From positions 62,001 to 126,000 of the forward strand of contig NZ_JABBCQ020000007.1 of assembly GCF_012844455.2 (NCBI RefSeq): a stretch of DNA of 64,000 bases. Direction: 5' to 3'. The first letter of the stretch is position 1. Every line of letters starts with the position of its first letter. Below the pieces are notes generated by a model, which made no database searches, was not told the origin of the DNA, and saw only the letters and a list, made by a program, of their open reading frames with translations. The stretch comes from Comamonas suwonensis (GTDB taxonomy: Bacteria; Pseudomonadota; Gammaproteobacteria; Burkholderiales; Burkholderiaceae_C). Position numbers and translations under genes: made by a program. Positions 17,394-25,521 of the stretch are shown one piece after another.

Positions 17394-18517
17394 AACGCGG
17401 CCCTCCCAACGTCATCCAACATACCCAGCTTGGTCAGGTACAACCTGAGCATCATCAACGATGGAATACATTGAGCCTGGGCTAGAAATTCGTTACCCAG
17501 GGCTGCTTTGTAAAGATCAAGCCAAACCGGGGGCGAAACCTTGGGTAGAAATGTCGCGAGCTCATCTCGGTTGCCCTCGCCAAACACTAGGCGCAGGGTA
17601 CGTAAGATAGGCCGATAACCTGGAGCGGACAGCAACTGGGCCAGTGTATCGTCCAACTGGTGAGCGATGACCACACTGTTCAAGCGTTCCTCGATAGTGG
17701 CATCGGCCAGCGCCACCCGGGGATCAATTGCGACCGGATACAGAGCTCTGAACGACTTGGCACCATTGCTCAAAGATTCCTGCAGCACCTTGTCAGCAGT
17801 TGACCCTGTAACCAGCACGTCATCGCCAAAGATTACATGCACACCGCTCCAGCGATAGAAATTCTCGCCGGGAATGACATGGTCCTGCACCAAATTCACT
17901 TGTTCGCGCTCCTTCAAACTCAGACTCGCATAGTTTTCACAGGGTGGCGCCAGCCTAGGCAACTTGACATTGATAATGGTGGGCAGAGCCAAGTGAGCCA
18001 GCTTGAGATTGATAGCTTCCACGACTATGTCATAAAGCACGTTGGCAGTAGATGGCACGTTACGCCACCCGGTGGTCATCATCACCACGCACTCGCCATT
18101 GGCTTTGGCATCCCGAAACAACACCGTCCATTTCGAGTACGGGTCATCAAGTTCATCCTGCAGGTAGTTGACAAGACAGCGAGCCAAGTAACGGATATCG
18201 TCCACCCCTCCGTACTTTGCTCTACTGTAGATCGCTGCCAGCTCGCCTGCATCGCGGCCAGTGCGCATGTCATGGAAACGGCCTTGCGGTCCAAGCGCCA
18301 GGCAGGCCAGCGCGGTACCTCCTAAGACTGTTACGTACTCATCCATGTCGATTAGGCCGCGCGCTAGTAGGTCGGCAGCGAATGCTCTCAAACCGGCTTG
18401 TACATCACTGCTGCAGGGGCGCGCTGCTGCTTGACGAAATAAAGCCAACTGAATATCGTCCGACGCCTGCAGCATCTCTGTCCAAGAACGCTCAGCAATG
18501 GAGGAAAGCAGAGTCAT
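17390..18517 (-). CDS. Phosphoribosyltransferase-like protein
   Basis: 375 residues. The segment VHVIFGDDVLVTGSTADK (about 227-243) is the PRPP-binding loop of type I phosphoribosyltransferases: hydrophobic strand, two acidic residues D232/D233, then T237-G-S-T. The strand-rich region before it (GECVVMMTTGWRNVPSTAN) fits the first part of the same Rossmann-like fold. The flanking helical regions (1-100 and 290-375) are unassigned, so the protein is longer than simple salvage PRTases (about 180 residues). It overlaps both neighbours by 4 bp, which places PRPP-dependent transfer or hydrolysis within the cassette's pathway. The substrate cannot be read from the sequence. Confidence 0.65.
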   Translation of the reverse strand: MTLLSSIAERSWTEMLQASDDIQLALFRQAAARPCSSDVQAGLRAFAADLLARGLIDMDEYVTVLGGTALACLALGPQGRFHDMRTGRDAGELAAIYSRAKYGGVDDIRYLARCLVNYLQDELDDPYSKWTVLFRDAKANGECVVMMTTGWRNVPSTANVLYDIVVEAINLKLAHLALPTIINVKLPRLAPPCENYASLSLKEREQVNLVQDHVIPGENFYRWSGVHVIFGDDVLVTGSTADKVLQESLSNGAKSFRALYPVAIDPRVALADATIEERLNSVVIAHQLDDTLAQLLSAPGYRPILRTLRLVFGEGNRDELATFLPKVSPPVWLDLYKAALGNEFLAQAQCIPSLMMLRLYLTKLGMLDDVGRAAL

Positions 18518-19380
18518 GGCTGTGCCGCCCCTTGCTTCAGTATGGTGGATGTATCTTCAGGCTGCAGAGTGTCTATGTCGACATCAACTCGTCTGCGGCT
18601 CTGGTAGTAACTGATGCGCTCAAGCCCCAATGGCCGGAGGACCCTCATCAGTTCAGCCACGCCCGCGCCCGCATCTTCGGGGGCATGAGTATCAGAACCG
18701 ATAGTGAACGGCACTCTGTGGGCAATAAGCTGGGGCAACAGTTGTTTTGATGGGTACGACCAGAGCCCCTGGACTTCTTGTCGTGTAAACGGGGTCAAGC
18801 TCGACTTACGCAGCCCCGAAGTATTGAGCTCAAAGGCCATGCCGCTCTGTGCCAATAATGCTAGCAGAGGCTCGAAGCGGTGCAGGAAAACGTCCTCTGG
18901 CAAGCCGCGCAGCAGTGTGTCAGCATGCCCTACTGAGTCAAACAAGCCGCATGAAATCAGGCCTTCGAGATTAGCGAAGTAGCAGTCGAGGAAGGCCTCA
19001 GTCGATAGCCGTGGCAACTCCCAGACCTTGACCATGGGCTCGCCGGGCATCTCCACGTAATGGCACGAGCCGATGGCAAAATCCAGTGGATAGCGCGCCA
19101 ACAGGTCACGGGTGAAGGCTTCGGCCCCAGGCATGTAGTCGAACTCCAAGCCTTGCAGGATCGTTATCCGCCCGTCGTAGGTCGTCCGCGCCTGCTGGAT
19201 GTCGGCAAAATAGCGATCAAGCTCGCTCGCCAGCAGGCGGTTGTTCATATCCACGGGGAACGGCGCGTGGTCGGTGATGGTTAGGATGCTGACACCAGCC
19301 TCGATTGAGGCGCGCACCAATTCATCTACTGAGCCTGTGGCATGCTTGGAGTAAAAAGTATGACTGTGCGAATCTATCAT
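18514..19380 (-). CDS. PHP-domain phosphoesterase (histidinol-phosphatase-like)
   Basis: The ATG at 19380 overlaps the stop of the radical SAM gene (ATGA) and starts the protein with MIDSHSHTF; this is preferred over an in-frame start further upstream. The 288 residues carry the complete PHP metal-ligand pattern: HSH (H5/H7), TDHAPF, a Glu in GLEFDYMPG, GSCHY, VGHAD and the C-terminal GSDTH (DxH). PHP enzymes of this length are trinuclear-metal phosphomonoesterases such as HisK, but no histidine genes are nearby. The cassette context suggests removal of a phosphate from a biosynthetic intermediate (inference). Confidence 0.82.
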   Translation of the reverse strand: MIDSHSHTFYSKHATGSVDELVRASIEAGVSILTITDHAPFPVDMNNRLLASELDRYFADIQQARTTYDGRITILQGLEFDYMPGAEAFTRDLLARYPLDFAIGSCHYVEMPGEPMVKVWELPRLSTEAFLDCYFANLEGLISCGLFDSVGHADTLLRGLPEDVFLHRFEPLLALLAQSGMAFELNTSGLRKSSLTPFTRQEVQGLWSYPSKQLLPQLIAHRVPFTIGSDTHAPEDAGAGVAELMRVLRPLGLERISYYQSRRRVDVDIDTLQPEDTSTILKQGAAQP

Positions 19381-20405
19381 GCGGCCTCCCATGCCTGAAA
19401 TATTCCGTCGTGCTTGGCCAACTCCTTGATCAACCAATATGGGTTGTTCACCCGTGTAATGATCGAGTTCACTAAATTGGGCTTCTTCAATTGAGTCAGC
19501 AGATCAGTCAAAGGTTGGGTATAGAGTGCCCTGGCCAGTGGGTCATTTAGCAAGAGAGCCTTCAAGCGTGACCAGCCCAGCTGGTCAAGATGTATATTGC
19601 CCAAGCACTGGGTTTCGATACCATACAGGTATACGTCTCCATTGGGTTTAATGGTCACATCCATGCCATTGGCCTGAGGCGACGGATTCAGGCTGCCAAA
19701 GGTAAAGTGCTTGCTGACCTTTGCTTCGATGGCCGTAATGTAGCCGTGCATGTTGAGGTAGCCCTCAGGCGTTTCCACGGCGGGATGCACCAAGTTTTTG
19801 TAATCTATACCAAAACGTTCCTGCTCTATCACTAGCTCATCCTCCAAGGGGCCTAACTCGGTGATATTGGCTTTGATTCCCCAGCTCTGTAGCTCTTGAG
19901 TGAGGTACCGACGCGTAAAGTGTCTGTCTGTATCGATGGAGCGGAATGAGAAGCTTAGCCCTGAAGGCTGGTGGCGCTTCAGATAGTCAAGACTAAACCC
20001 GTGGGCACGCCATTTGACCTTTTCAATGTGATGGCTGTCTGCACTCAGACGAATATTGCATGTGTCTCCGTTGGATGTGACGATGCGATTGGTCTCATGA
20101 TAAAACTCGACCATTTGGGAGTGCGGGAAGAACCCGCTTGTGATGAACTCGAATCGCTTGCCTCCGTTCGAGAGGTTAAGGATTTCGTGGAATACCTTCG
20201 CATTATTAAGTGGCTCGCCCTCACCACTGATGGAGATGCGCTTCACTGACGGCTCATTTATCAACGTAGCAAGGTTCTCTCGTGCCAATGTCGACAGTTC
20301 CATGCTCGTGCCCACCTTGTGCTTGTCGGCATACATGCAGAATCCACAGCCGATGCCGCAGATCTGGGTGATATCGATGTAGAGCAGATGACCTTGAAGT
20401 TCCAT
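19377..20405 (-). CDS. Radical SAM enzyme, first gene of four-gene cassette
   Basis: The ATG at 20405 is chosen because an AGGA lies 8 bp upstream; two further in-frame ATGs upstream lack such a site. The 342-residue product has the radical SAM motif CxxxCxxC at C16/C20/C23 (ICGIGCGFC), the glycine-rich ISGEGEPL block and a GMDVTIKPNGDVYLYG segment typical of radical SAM proteins with a C-terminal extension. No Cys-rich SPASM cluster is evident. It should use SAM and a 4Fe-4S cluster to start radical chemistry on an unknown substrate. It is translationally coupled to the PHP gene; transcription probably starts in the roughly 245 bp upstream. Confidence 0.78.
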   Translation of the reverse strand: MELQGHLLYIDITQICGIGCGFCMYADKHKVGTSMELSTLARENLATLINEPSVKRISISGEGEPLNNAKVFHEILNLSNGGKRFEFITSGFFPHSQMVEFYHETNRIVTSNGDTCNIRLSADSHHIEKVKWRAHGFSLDYLKRHQPSGLSFSFRSIDTDRHFTRRYLTQELQSWGIKANITELGPLEDELVIEQERFGIDYKNLVHPAVETPEGYLNMHGYITAIEAKVSKHFTFGSLNPSPQANGMDVTIKPNGDVYLYGIETQCLGNIHLDQLGWSRLKALLLNDPLARALYTQPLTDLLTQLKKPNLVNSIITRVNNPYWLIKELAKHDGIFQAWEAA

Positions 20406-20555
20406 GTTTAATTTCCTAGTAGTCATGCGATGCATGGACGAAGCGGTTTCGAATAGGCAAGGGTGGGCAACTGGGATGAGCTAATGCCTTAATTTCAGTG
20501 CGCGACGCTGACCTGTAGTTGCTGAATTTGAACCAATAGCTGCTGGTGCCGGTGT

Positions 20556-20609
20556 GGTAGTCAACACAACTGGATCACCGTAGCCGGCTTAACTATTGCC
20601 GTGACTACC
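20556..20609. repeat. Inverted repeat in the leader of the radical SAM cassette
   Basis: GGTAGTCA at 20556-20563 is the exact reverse complement of TGACTACC at 20602-20609, and both are flanked by GCCGG-like bases. The pair lies in the 246-bp gap between the NYN gene end and the radical SAM start and could be an operator or the relic of a mobile-element end. Confidence 0.35.
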
Positions 20610-20651
20610 GGCCACTTATTGGACGCCGCGGAAGAGAATCAAAAACATTAC

Positions 20652-21890
20652 TCACGCTGCTTCGATGTCCTGTGTGATCTCGAACCTTGCTGCAATCCGT
20701 AGTTCATGGATATAGGCAGTCTGGCCGACTATCTCGTGACGTAGCACTCGATCCTCCTTGACTACCATTTTTTCTGGGTAGTCGACGAACCGGTCGTTGC
20801 TAAGCACGAAGGTATGCGGATCATCGCCGGCCGCCGCAAGGACGGTTTCATCAGCCGTACGCTTTGACGCAACGATGTGGACTTGCTCCACCTGTGGAAA
20901 CCGGGCCTCAATGTCCCTGGTATTCAGCTCCAGTTTGCGTCGGATGCTGGCATCGAAAATGAGCGTGACCTTGTACTTCCGCACGAGGACGGGGATTAGG
21001 GCTTCAAGCGCAGCGAGTCTAAGGAAGCGCTTTCCCTCGTAGCACAGGTTGTTGCCGTCAATGACGATGTGCCGGATGTCCCAGGTGGCGAATCGGATGA
21101 GACTGTCGACTCGGGCCTGAAGCTTTCTAATCCTGTCGTCGATGCTGCGCAATGCGCTCCTGCTCTGTCGCAGCACGTTCCCCGGTTTACTATCGCCCAG
21201 TTCGATATCACATTGCTCGTGGATCTTGGCTCTTTCATAACTGCTGCTTGCGTTGCTCAGCGACGAGTCGAACGCCTCGGCGAGAGAGATCCGTGACATG
21301 ACCATGTCACGCTCGGCCTCCTGCTTGCGTATGTTTTCCAGCGGTTCCCGCATGATTTCGTCCAAATCATTGCTGCGTTGGCGCAGGCTCGCTAGCTGTG
21401 GTTCGATTCGGTCTAGGTTCGCCTTGAGTGCTGCGATGGCCGACTGCGCTAGTAGCGGATCAAACGCGCGTGCCATTGCGATTTCGCTTTGGATCTTGCG
21501 GCCAAGCTCCGCAGCCTTCGAGAACTCGATCTCTGCGCTTGTCAGCATCGACTTCTGCGCGGCCAAACCCTGCTGTGCTTCCATGAGCATTCGCTTTGCT
21601 ACGGCACGTTCTGACGAAAACCAATATCGTGGATTGAAGCCCAGGGCAGCCTGAAGTTCCAGTTGCTGGACCGATGACGCTGGCCCGACCATACCTTGCT
21701 GCGCCTGATGGAGCTTGGCCTGGGCTCCCGACGCCATTCGTTCAGCGTGCCTTAGGTTGGAGTTTTCCCGATCAAGGTTAAAGCCTTGGAACCAAGCGAT
21801 CTTCGTCTTCCAATCCAGTAGCTCGAGGTTGGATTTATTACGCTCTCGCTGTAGCGCTTCGAGGTTTTTGGTGAAAGGGTTCGAGATCAA
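20652..21890 (-). CDS. Coiled-coil protein with C-terminal NYN/Zc3h12a-type RNase domain
   Basis: The start is a TTG at 21890: a strong GGAGG lies 5 bp upstream, and the next in-frame ATG comes about 50 codons later. Of 412 residues, 40-265 are long charged helices (predicted coiled coil). Residues 272-400 form an NYN/PIN-like nuclease with the acidic set D278 (VIDGNN), D313 (IFDAS), D347 (ADETVLAAAG) and D366 (SNDRFVDY). The SNDRF block is diagnostic of the Zc3h12a (Regnase) branch. A single-strand RNase activity is predicted. It is the last gene of a minus-strand module; the rare start codon may keep its level low. Confidence 0.75.
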   Translation of the reverse strand: MISNPFTKNLEALQRERNKSNLELLDWKTKIAWFQGFNLDRENSNLRHAERMASGAQAKLHQAQQGMVGPASSVQQLELQAALGFNPRYWFSSERAVAKRMLMEAQQGLAAQKSMLTSAEIEFSKAAELGRKIQSEIAMARAFDPLLAQSAIAALKANLDRIEPQLASLRQRSNDLDEIMREPLENIRKQEAERDMVMSRISLAEAFDSSLSNASSSYERAKIHEQCDIELGDSKPGNVLRQSRSALRSIDDRIRKLQARVDSLIRFATWDIRHIVIDGNNLCYEGKRFLRLAALEALIPVLVRKYKVTLIFDASIRRKLELNTRDIEARFPQVEQVHIVASKRTADETVLAAAGDDPHTFVLSNDRFVDYPEKMVVKEDRVLRHEIVGQTAYIHELRIAARFEITQDIEAA

Positions 21891-21940
21891 TCTGTCCTCC
21901 GCGCTGGGGTTGGGATATTCTTGGGTGGGTGATAGCTGAT

Positions 21941-22084
21941 TCAGAGACTAGGCGCGGACTCTGCCGGGTTCGAGCGAATGGGATTACGGCCGATGCGCCA
22001 TCGGCAGGTGAGTACGGCGCCTGCGGCCAAGGCCAAGGCATAGGACGCAGCGATTCGCAGCGGAGTCGAGACGATGATGATCAT
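21941..22084 (-). CDS. 47-residue single-pass membrane protein
   Basis: A perfect AAAGGAGG sits just before the ATG at 22084. The peptide starts MIIIVSTPLRIAASYALAL and continues with a hydrophobic stretch to about residue 30, followed by a basic tail (RWRIGRNPIR). This is one transmembrane helix with a positively charged cytosolic end. It lies between the YaaW-like and NYN-RNase genes on the same strand. Small membrane proteins of this kind next to nucleases may act as sensors or toxins, but no family is recognised. Confidence 0.6.
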   Translation of the reverse strand: MIIIVSTPLRIAASYALALAAGAVLTCRWRIGRNPIRSNPAESAPSL

Positions 22085-22136
22085 GGGATCCTCCTTTGAG
22101 CTCAGTTCAGAGTGGCTGGGTTTTGACTGGACCGGT

Positions 22137-22955
22137 TTAGCGGAGCAGCAGGGCGAGGGGGCTCCCACATTCACCGCAGAACTTTTTGCCGGCTTCCGCG
22201 GGAGCCCTGCAGGTCGGACAACTGCGATAAGCCGCCTTCTGCCTCATATAAGCGATCTGGATTACGCAGGGTACGGTGACTCGGTAGGCGGGGCTACCCA
22301 GGTCGAAGACGGTCCAAATCGCGGTGATGGCCCAACCGATGGGGCCGGTGAACACGCTGATACCACGCATCAACCCGGCGGTGGCGCCGAAAGCTAGGCC
22401 ACGTCCGAGGATCGCCTTGGCCACTGCATTGGCCACTACAGCCGCGAGCTTGTAGGCACCAAAGCCGGAAGCATTGATAGCGGCCTGGAGTGCCGCCATT
22501 AAGGCAGGGCCGGCGCTCGGCTTGTAGGTACTACCAAACTCGGCGAACAAATTGCTCTTCTCCTGCTCGCTCATCTTGCCCAATGACTGCTCCAGTACCG
22601 CCTCAAGGATGGCAATCTCGATTTGGGCGCAATCGCTTTTGGGGTTGTGCCGTGCTTTCACGTGGCTGGCCACGTCGCAGAGGATTTCCAAGTAGGGCAC
22701 GCCCGCGCCGCCCCGCATCAGATTGAACAGCGAGTTACCGCCAAAACGCTGTAGTTCCTCAGCAATCAAGGCGCGGGTCGCTTTGTCGATTCGCCCGGCG
22801 GATTTCGCGTCCATCAGCGTTTTGCAGGTGTCCGACGACAGGGAGATACGGCCCTCGCCTCTATCGGTAATGTGATCAACCAGCACGGCCAGGTCGTCAA
22901 CATCGGCGGAGCTTAGTACCTTAGCGAGATTCGGGTCGGAAATGAGAGAGGTCAT
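22137..22955 (-). CDS. YaaW/UPF0174-like protein with C-terminal zinc ribbon
   Basis: 272 residues. The N-terminal part (LSSADVDDLAVLVDHITDRGEGR) and the RFGGNSLFNLMRGGAGVPYLEIL block resemble the YaaW/UPF0174 family. A glycine- and alanine-rich hydrophobic section (about 185-235) could be membrane-associated. The C-terminus adds a zinc ribbon with two CxxC pairs (CPTC and CGEC). The biochemical role of the family is unknown. It follows the HTH regulator gene by 8 bp and precedes the small membrane protein. Confidence 0.6.
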   Translation of the reverse strand: MTSLISDPNLAKVLSSADVDDLAVLVDHITDRGEGRISLSSDTCKTLMDAKSAGRIDKATRALIAEELQRFGGNSLFNLMRGGAGVPYLEILCDVASHVKARHNPKSDCAQIEIAILEAVLEQSLGKMSEQEKSNLFAEFGSTYKPSAGPALMAALQAAINASGFGAYKLAAVVANAVAKAILGRGLAFGATAGLMRGISVFTGPIGWAITAIWTVFDLGSPAYRVTVPCVIQIAYMRQKAAYRSCPTCRAPAEAGKKFCGECGSPLALLLR

Positions 22956-22963
22956 GATCAGGC

Positions 22964-23605
22964 TTATTCTTGGTCTTGGCTGCTGTTGTCAGGTGCCGGG
23001 TTGTACGGGGTCATTTCGTTGGCGAGGGCAGCGGCCAGAGCGGTCATGTCGACAAAAGATTTGCGGTTGCCACGCGATGCGGGCTGAGCCAGTGCAGCCA
23101 TTACCAAGCTGCACCGCCGCCGCCACTCGTTGCGCGCATCAAGACGCTTGATTTCCTGCAGGTCGTAGTCCGCGCCAAATGGTGGTCGCTCAGGATGAAC
23201 CTTGCACCGCTTCAACACGGCTTCCGCCAATGTGGGACTGCCGAGCGCGTCGGTCACCAAACCGTTTGCTGCAGCCTGGTGATCAGCGATAGCGCCGATT
23301 GCCTTGATCAGGACTCGCCAGTCCGTCGGCGTCATCAGAAGGAAGGCTAGCGGGACGCCAATTGCCTGAGCTAGCTTGTTAAGGGTTGTGAGGTCGGGGT
23401 TCCTCTGGCTGGACTCAGTCGTATCCAGTAGCGGCCTGAGCGTGGTGCGCGACATCCCCGTAAGGCGCATGACATCGGTCTGACGCAGCTTGTTGGGCTT
23501 GCCTGCACGGGCTGGCCCAGCGACTCGCAGTGCTGCGGTAACGCTCAGCGCGAGCTGCTGTTTTGGCGTGCGTCTTGGGGCGTCGGGCGGCAAGGTTATG
23601 TGCAT
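22964..23605 (-). CDS. Xre/Cro-type HTH transcriptional regulator
   Basis: 213 residues. Residues 40-95 form a helix-turn-helix of the Xre type: LRQTDVMRLTGMSRTTLRPLL followed by NPDLTTLNKLAQAIGVPLAFLL. The C-terminal half is helical and unassigned. As first gene of the minus-strand module it probably controls its own promoter in the AT-rich DNA above 23605. Regulators of this type commonly control toxin or defence cassettes. Confidence 0.75.
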   Translation of the reverse strand: MHITLPPDAPRRTPKQQLALSVTAALRVAGPARAGKPNKLRQTDVMRLTGMSRTTLRPLLDTTESSQRNPDLTTLNKLAQAIGVPLAFLLMTPTDWRVLIKAIGAIADHQAAANGLVTDALGSPTLAEAVLKRCKVHPERPPFGADYDLQEIKRLDARNEWRRRCSLVMAALAQPASRGNRKSFVDMTALAAALANEMTPYNPAPDNSSQDQE

Positions 23606-24272
23606 GGGCAGCCTAAGTTATTTAGTGCGGTGAAAGTAGTTTAGTAACAATTTATATAAAAAAATATTGAAATGTATCGTTTGCGATCTTTATTTAAAAA
23701 TAGGTAGATCGACTGCGATCTATTTATGCTCAAAAATTGAGATCGGAAGCACAGCCTTCGAAAGATTCAGGATGTCGTGGCAAAGGTACATGTGGTGTGA
23801 ATGGGCGTGGTGCGATCCCAATCATTCATCCGCGAACAAATGCTCGAATACGCAAAGGCTCGGCATTTGTGTATTGCAATGGGGCTATCGCCGCATGCAG
23901 GAGGTCTGGGTGCAAGATGTTGGTTTCCATCTCGGGCGGGTCAGTTTTGCGTGGAAATCAACACCATGGCAGTTCCGCACAGTCCCAAAACAGCGGCATG
24001 TCGTCAAAGCCTCTTGCACAGTCGGCCAGCTGAGCGTGAACCACTGCTGCTGCTGCATCTCCACAGGAAATGGAGGGCGGCCTTTGCGCCCTTCAGGAGC
24101 GTAGGGCGTAATCAACGTGATCTCACATGCAATGTGTGCACATCAGTCTACGCGCGCCAATACATCAAAAAAAGCGTTTCTCCAAAGCGCGCAGCGTTGC
24201 GCAAACGCTTCAAAATATTTGGAGCATACGAAAAGATTGGGAACACTAAAAAGGCAATACAGGAGCCAAAAA
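23606..24272. other. Intergenic region with decayed transposase, no intact gene
   Basis: The first 130 bp (23606-23735) are very AT-rich and are likely to hold the promoter of the divergent HTH module. The rest is occupied by an IS5-like remnant on the minus strand; the apparent plus-strand frames across it have no family signature. Confidence 0.5.
23790..24115 (-). pseudogene. IS5-family transposase N-terminal remnant
   Basis: The minus-strand reading gives APEGRKGRPPFPVE, then QQWFTLSWPTVQEAL, matching the IS5-type N-terminus (GRPPFxxxTMLRIHxxQQWFxLSDPAMEEAL) with the LRIH segment deleted. Downstream, in another frame, the remains become unrecognisable. It is non-functional, and no inverted repeats were identified. 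Confidence 0.6.
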
Positions 24273-24614
24273 ATGCCCATTTGGACAGTTCAATCCGTCA
24301 ATGAACAGCCCAATTTAACGCTCTGCCCCTGGCTCATTTTCGAGTTCCAGCATGATGGCAAAACGCTGCGCGCAGCGATTGGCTACTGCATTGAGATAGC
24401 TGAAGCTCGCACAACCTCGCCAATTGAAAAATTCAACATTGCGGCATTAGTCGCAGAGACCCAATCTGGCCGCATATACAAGCTCTCAGGCCCACCAGGA
24501 GCCAGCAGGGACGCGCTTTACGTCTGGCAAAACCTCGCGGTGCTGCGAGGCATCAAAGCGTACAAGGATGTCTCAAATGAAGTCTACTCAGAGTACCTGA
24601 AAGCCATCCAGTGA
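24273..24614 (+). CDS. Hypothetical protein, first of three overlapping small genes
   Basis: The ATG at 24273 follows AGGAGCC at a suitable distance; an in-frame extension upstream runs through transposase debris and is rejected. The 113-residue product (starting MPIWTVQSVNEQ, with LCPWLIFEFQHDGKTLRAA) is soluble-looking and resembles nothing I can name. Its stop overlaps the GTG start of the next small frame (GTGA). Confidence 0.55.
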   Translation: MPIWTVQSVNEQPNLTLCPWLIFEFQHDGKTLRAAIGYCIEIAEARTTSPIEKFNIAALVAETQSGRIYKLSGPPGASRDALYVWQNLAVLRGIKAYKDVSNEVYSEYLKAIQ

Positions 24615-24760
24615 TCCCAAAAAGGATTTTCATCCACGCAAACTCAAAGATTTTCATCAACGCAAACTCAAGGATTTTCATCAACGCAAACTCATGGATT
24701 TATGTCTGCGCAGTAGCGCAGATGCTAATCCCAAAAAAGGCTAAAAATGTGCACACGTGA
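24611..24760 (+). CDS. 49-residue peptide built of an 8-residue repeat
   Basis: A GTG inside the preceding stop (GTGA) opens a frame whose product contains RIFIHANS, KIFINANS and RIFINANS in succession, then WIYVCAVA and a basic tail (PKKAKNVHT). It is encoded by three 24-bp DNA repeats. The frame ends 14 bp inside the next gene. The overlaps on both sides and the in-frame repeat length argue for translation, but the repeats could equally be a DNA element that happens to stay open. Confidence 0.35.
   Translation: MIPKRIFIHANSKIFINANSRIFINANSWIYVCAVAQMLIPKKAKNVHT
24625..24696 (+). repeat. Three tandem 24-bp direct repeats
   Basis: Units start at 24625, 24649 and 24673, each of the form GATTTTCATCAACGCAAACT plus four bases. 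The second and third differ by one base and the first by two or three. A degenerate partial fourth unit follows. There are no spacers, so this is not CRISPR. Possible roles are an iteron-like protein-binding array of the plasmid-like segment, or the coding repeat of the overlapping small frame. Confidence 0.9.
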
Positions 24761-25181
24761 ATACGCGCATCTGACTCTTGCTGAAGCCAACCCAAAAATT
24801 GATGAATTACTAGAACTTGAAATCCTCCTTGCATGGATGCAGATAACCCTTGCGGAAGTGTTTTTTGGCGATGGCACGCCCAGGAAGTACCACAAAATTT
24901 TGGAAGGGAACTCGCACAGACAAGCCCTCACGGCCAAGCTGCAGTATCAACTGAGGGAAGCCAAAGAGCGGCTCATAACGCATCCAAATCTCTCTGTTGA
25001 AATCCTAGATCTGGCAGAAAAACACGTACAACAAACTCTGCGCGAAACGATGACGCAGAATGAAAAACTGCTCTTTGACATCGCTGTCGACGAAGCCAAT
25101 TCGTACTATGAAGATCAGGCGATTGCGTTTGAGATCATTATGACGATTGCTAGGACCGGCAAGAGCCAAAAATTCCGCTGA
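24747..25181 (+). CDS. Hypothetical protein
   Basis: 144 residues beginning MCTREYAHLTLAEANPK, largely alpha-helical and acidic, with no recognised domain. The start lies 14 bp before the end of the repeat-peptide frame, so the three small genes 24273-25181 form one transcription unit. A GC-rich palindromic region follows. Confidence 0.5.
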   Translation: MCTREYAHLTLAEANPKIDELLELEILLAWMQITLAEVFFGDGTPRKYHKILEGNSHRQALTAKLQYQLREAKERLITHPNLSVEILDLAEKHVQQTLRETMTQNEKLLFDIAVDEANSYYEDQAIAFEIIMTIARTGKSQKFR

Positions 25182-25521
25182 CAAACATCGTCGCACCTCC
25201 GTCGACTAACACTAATTCTGTTATGAGCGTTAGTCCCCGTCACACCCCCGCGAAGTTGGTCCGCGGATTTCGCAGACCCGTTTTTCGTCACTGCAAGCCC
25301 GTTCCCGAAGGTTTCGTCACCGAAGCCATTTCGTTTTCGCGGTTTCGCCAACTCAGATGGCCACCCACCTATAGGGTAGGGTGGCTTGCATGCGGCGCAT
25401 GCAGGTTCGCTGTCGCAACAAGGTGGTTCGGCAACGCAGGGTTTCGTGTTCGTTGCGCTGCCTGCTGACGGTGTGTGGGGGGGGCGCAGCCCCCTGGGCC
25501 CTTTAGGGTAGGAGGTTGGCC
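25182..25521. other. Palindrome-rich intergenic region, possible oriT or control region
   Basis: There is no gene here. It holds three perfect inverted repeats: GCCACCC/GGGTGGC (25360-25366 with 25379-25385, enclosing ACCTATAGGGT), TGCATGC/GCATGCA with a 3-bp loop (25387-25403), and GGGGGC/GCCCCC around GCA (25480-25494). The density of short perfect hairpins just upstream of plasmid-type genes and 1.2 kb before a relaxase gene would fit a transfer origin or copy-control region; neither is proven. Confidence 0.45.

Noticed and set aside
23801..24304. 167-codon plus-strand frame
   Set aside because: It crosses an IS5-like remnant on the opposite strand, has no ribosome binding site and shows no conserved motif; the real gene starts at 24273 in another frame.
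24625..24696. Possible CRISPR array
   Set aside because: The 24-bp units are strictly tandem with no spacers and there are no cas genes.
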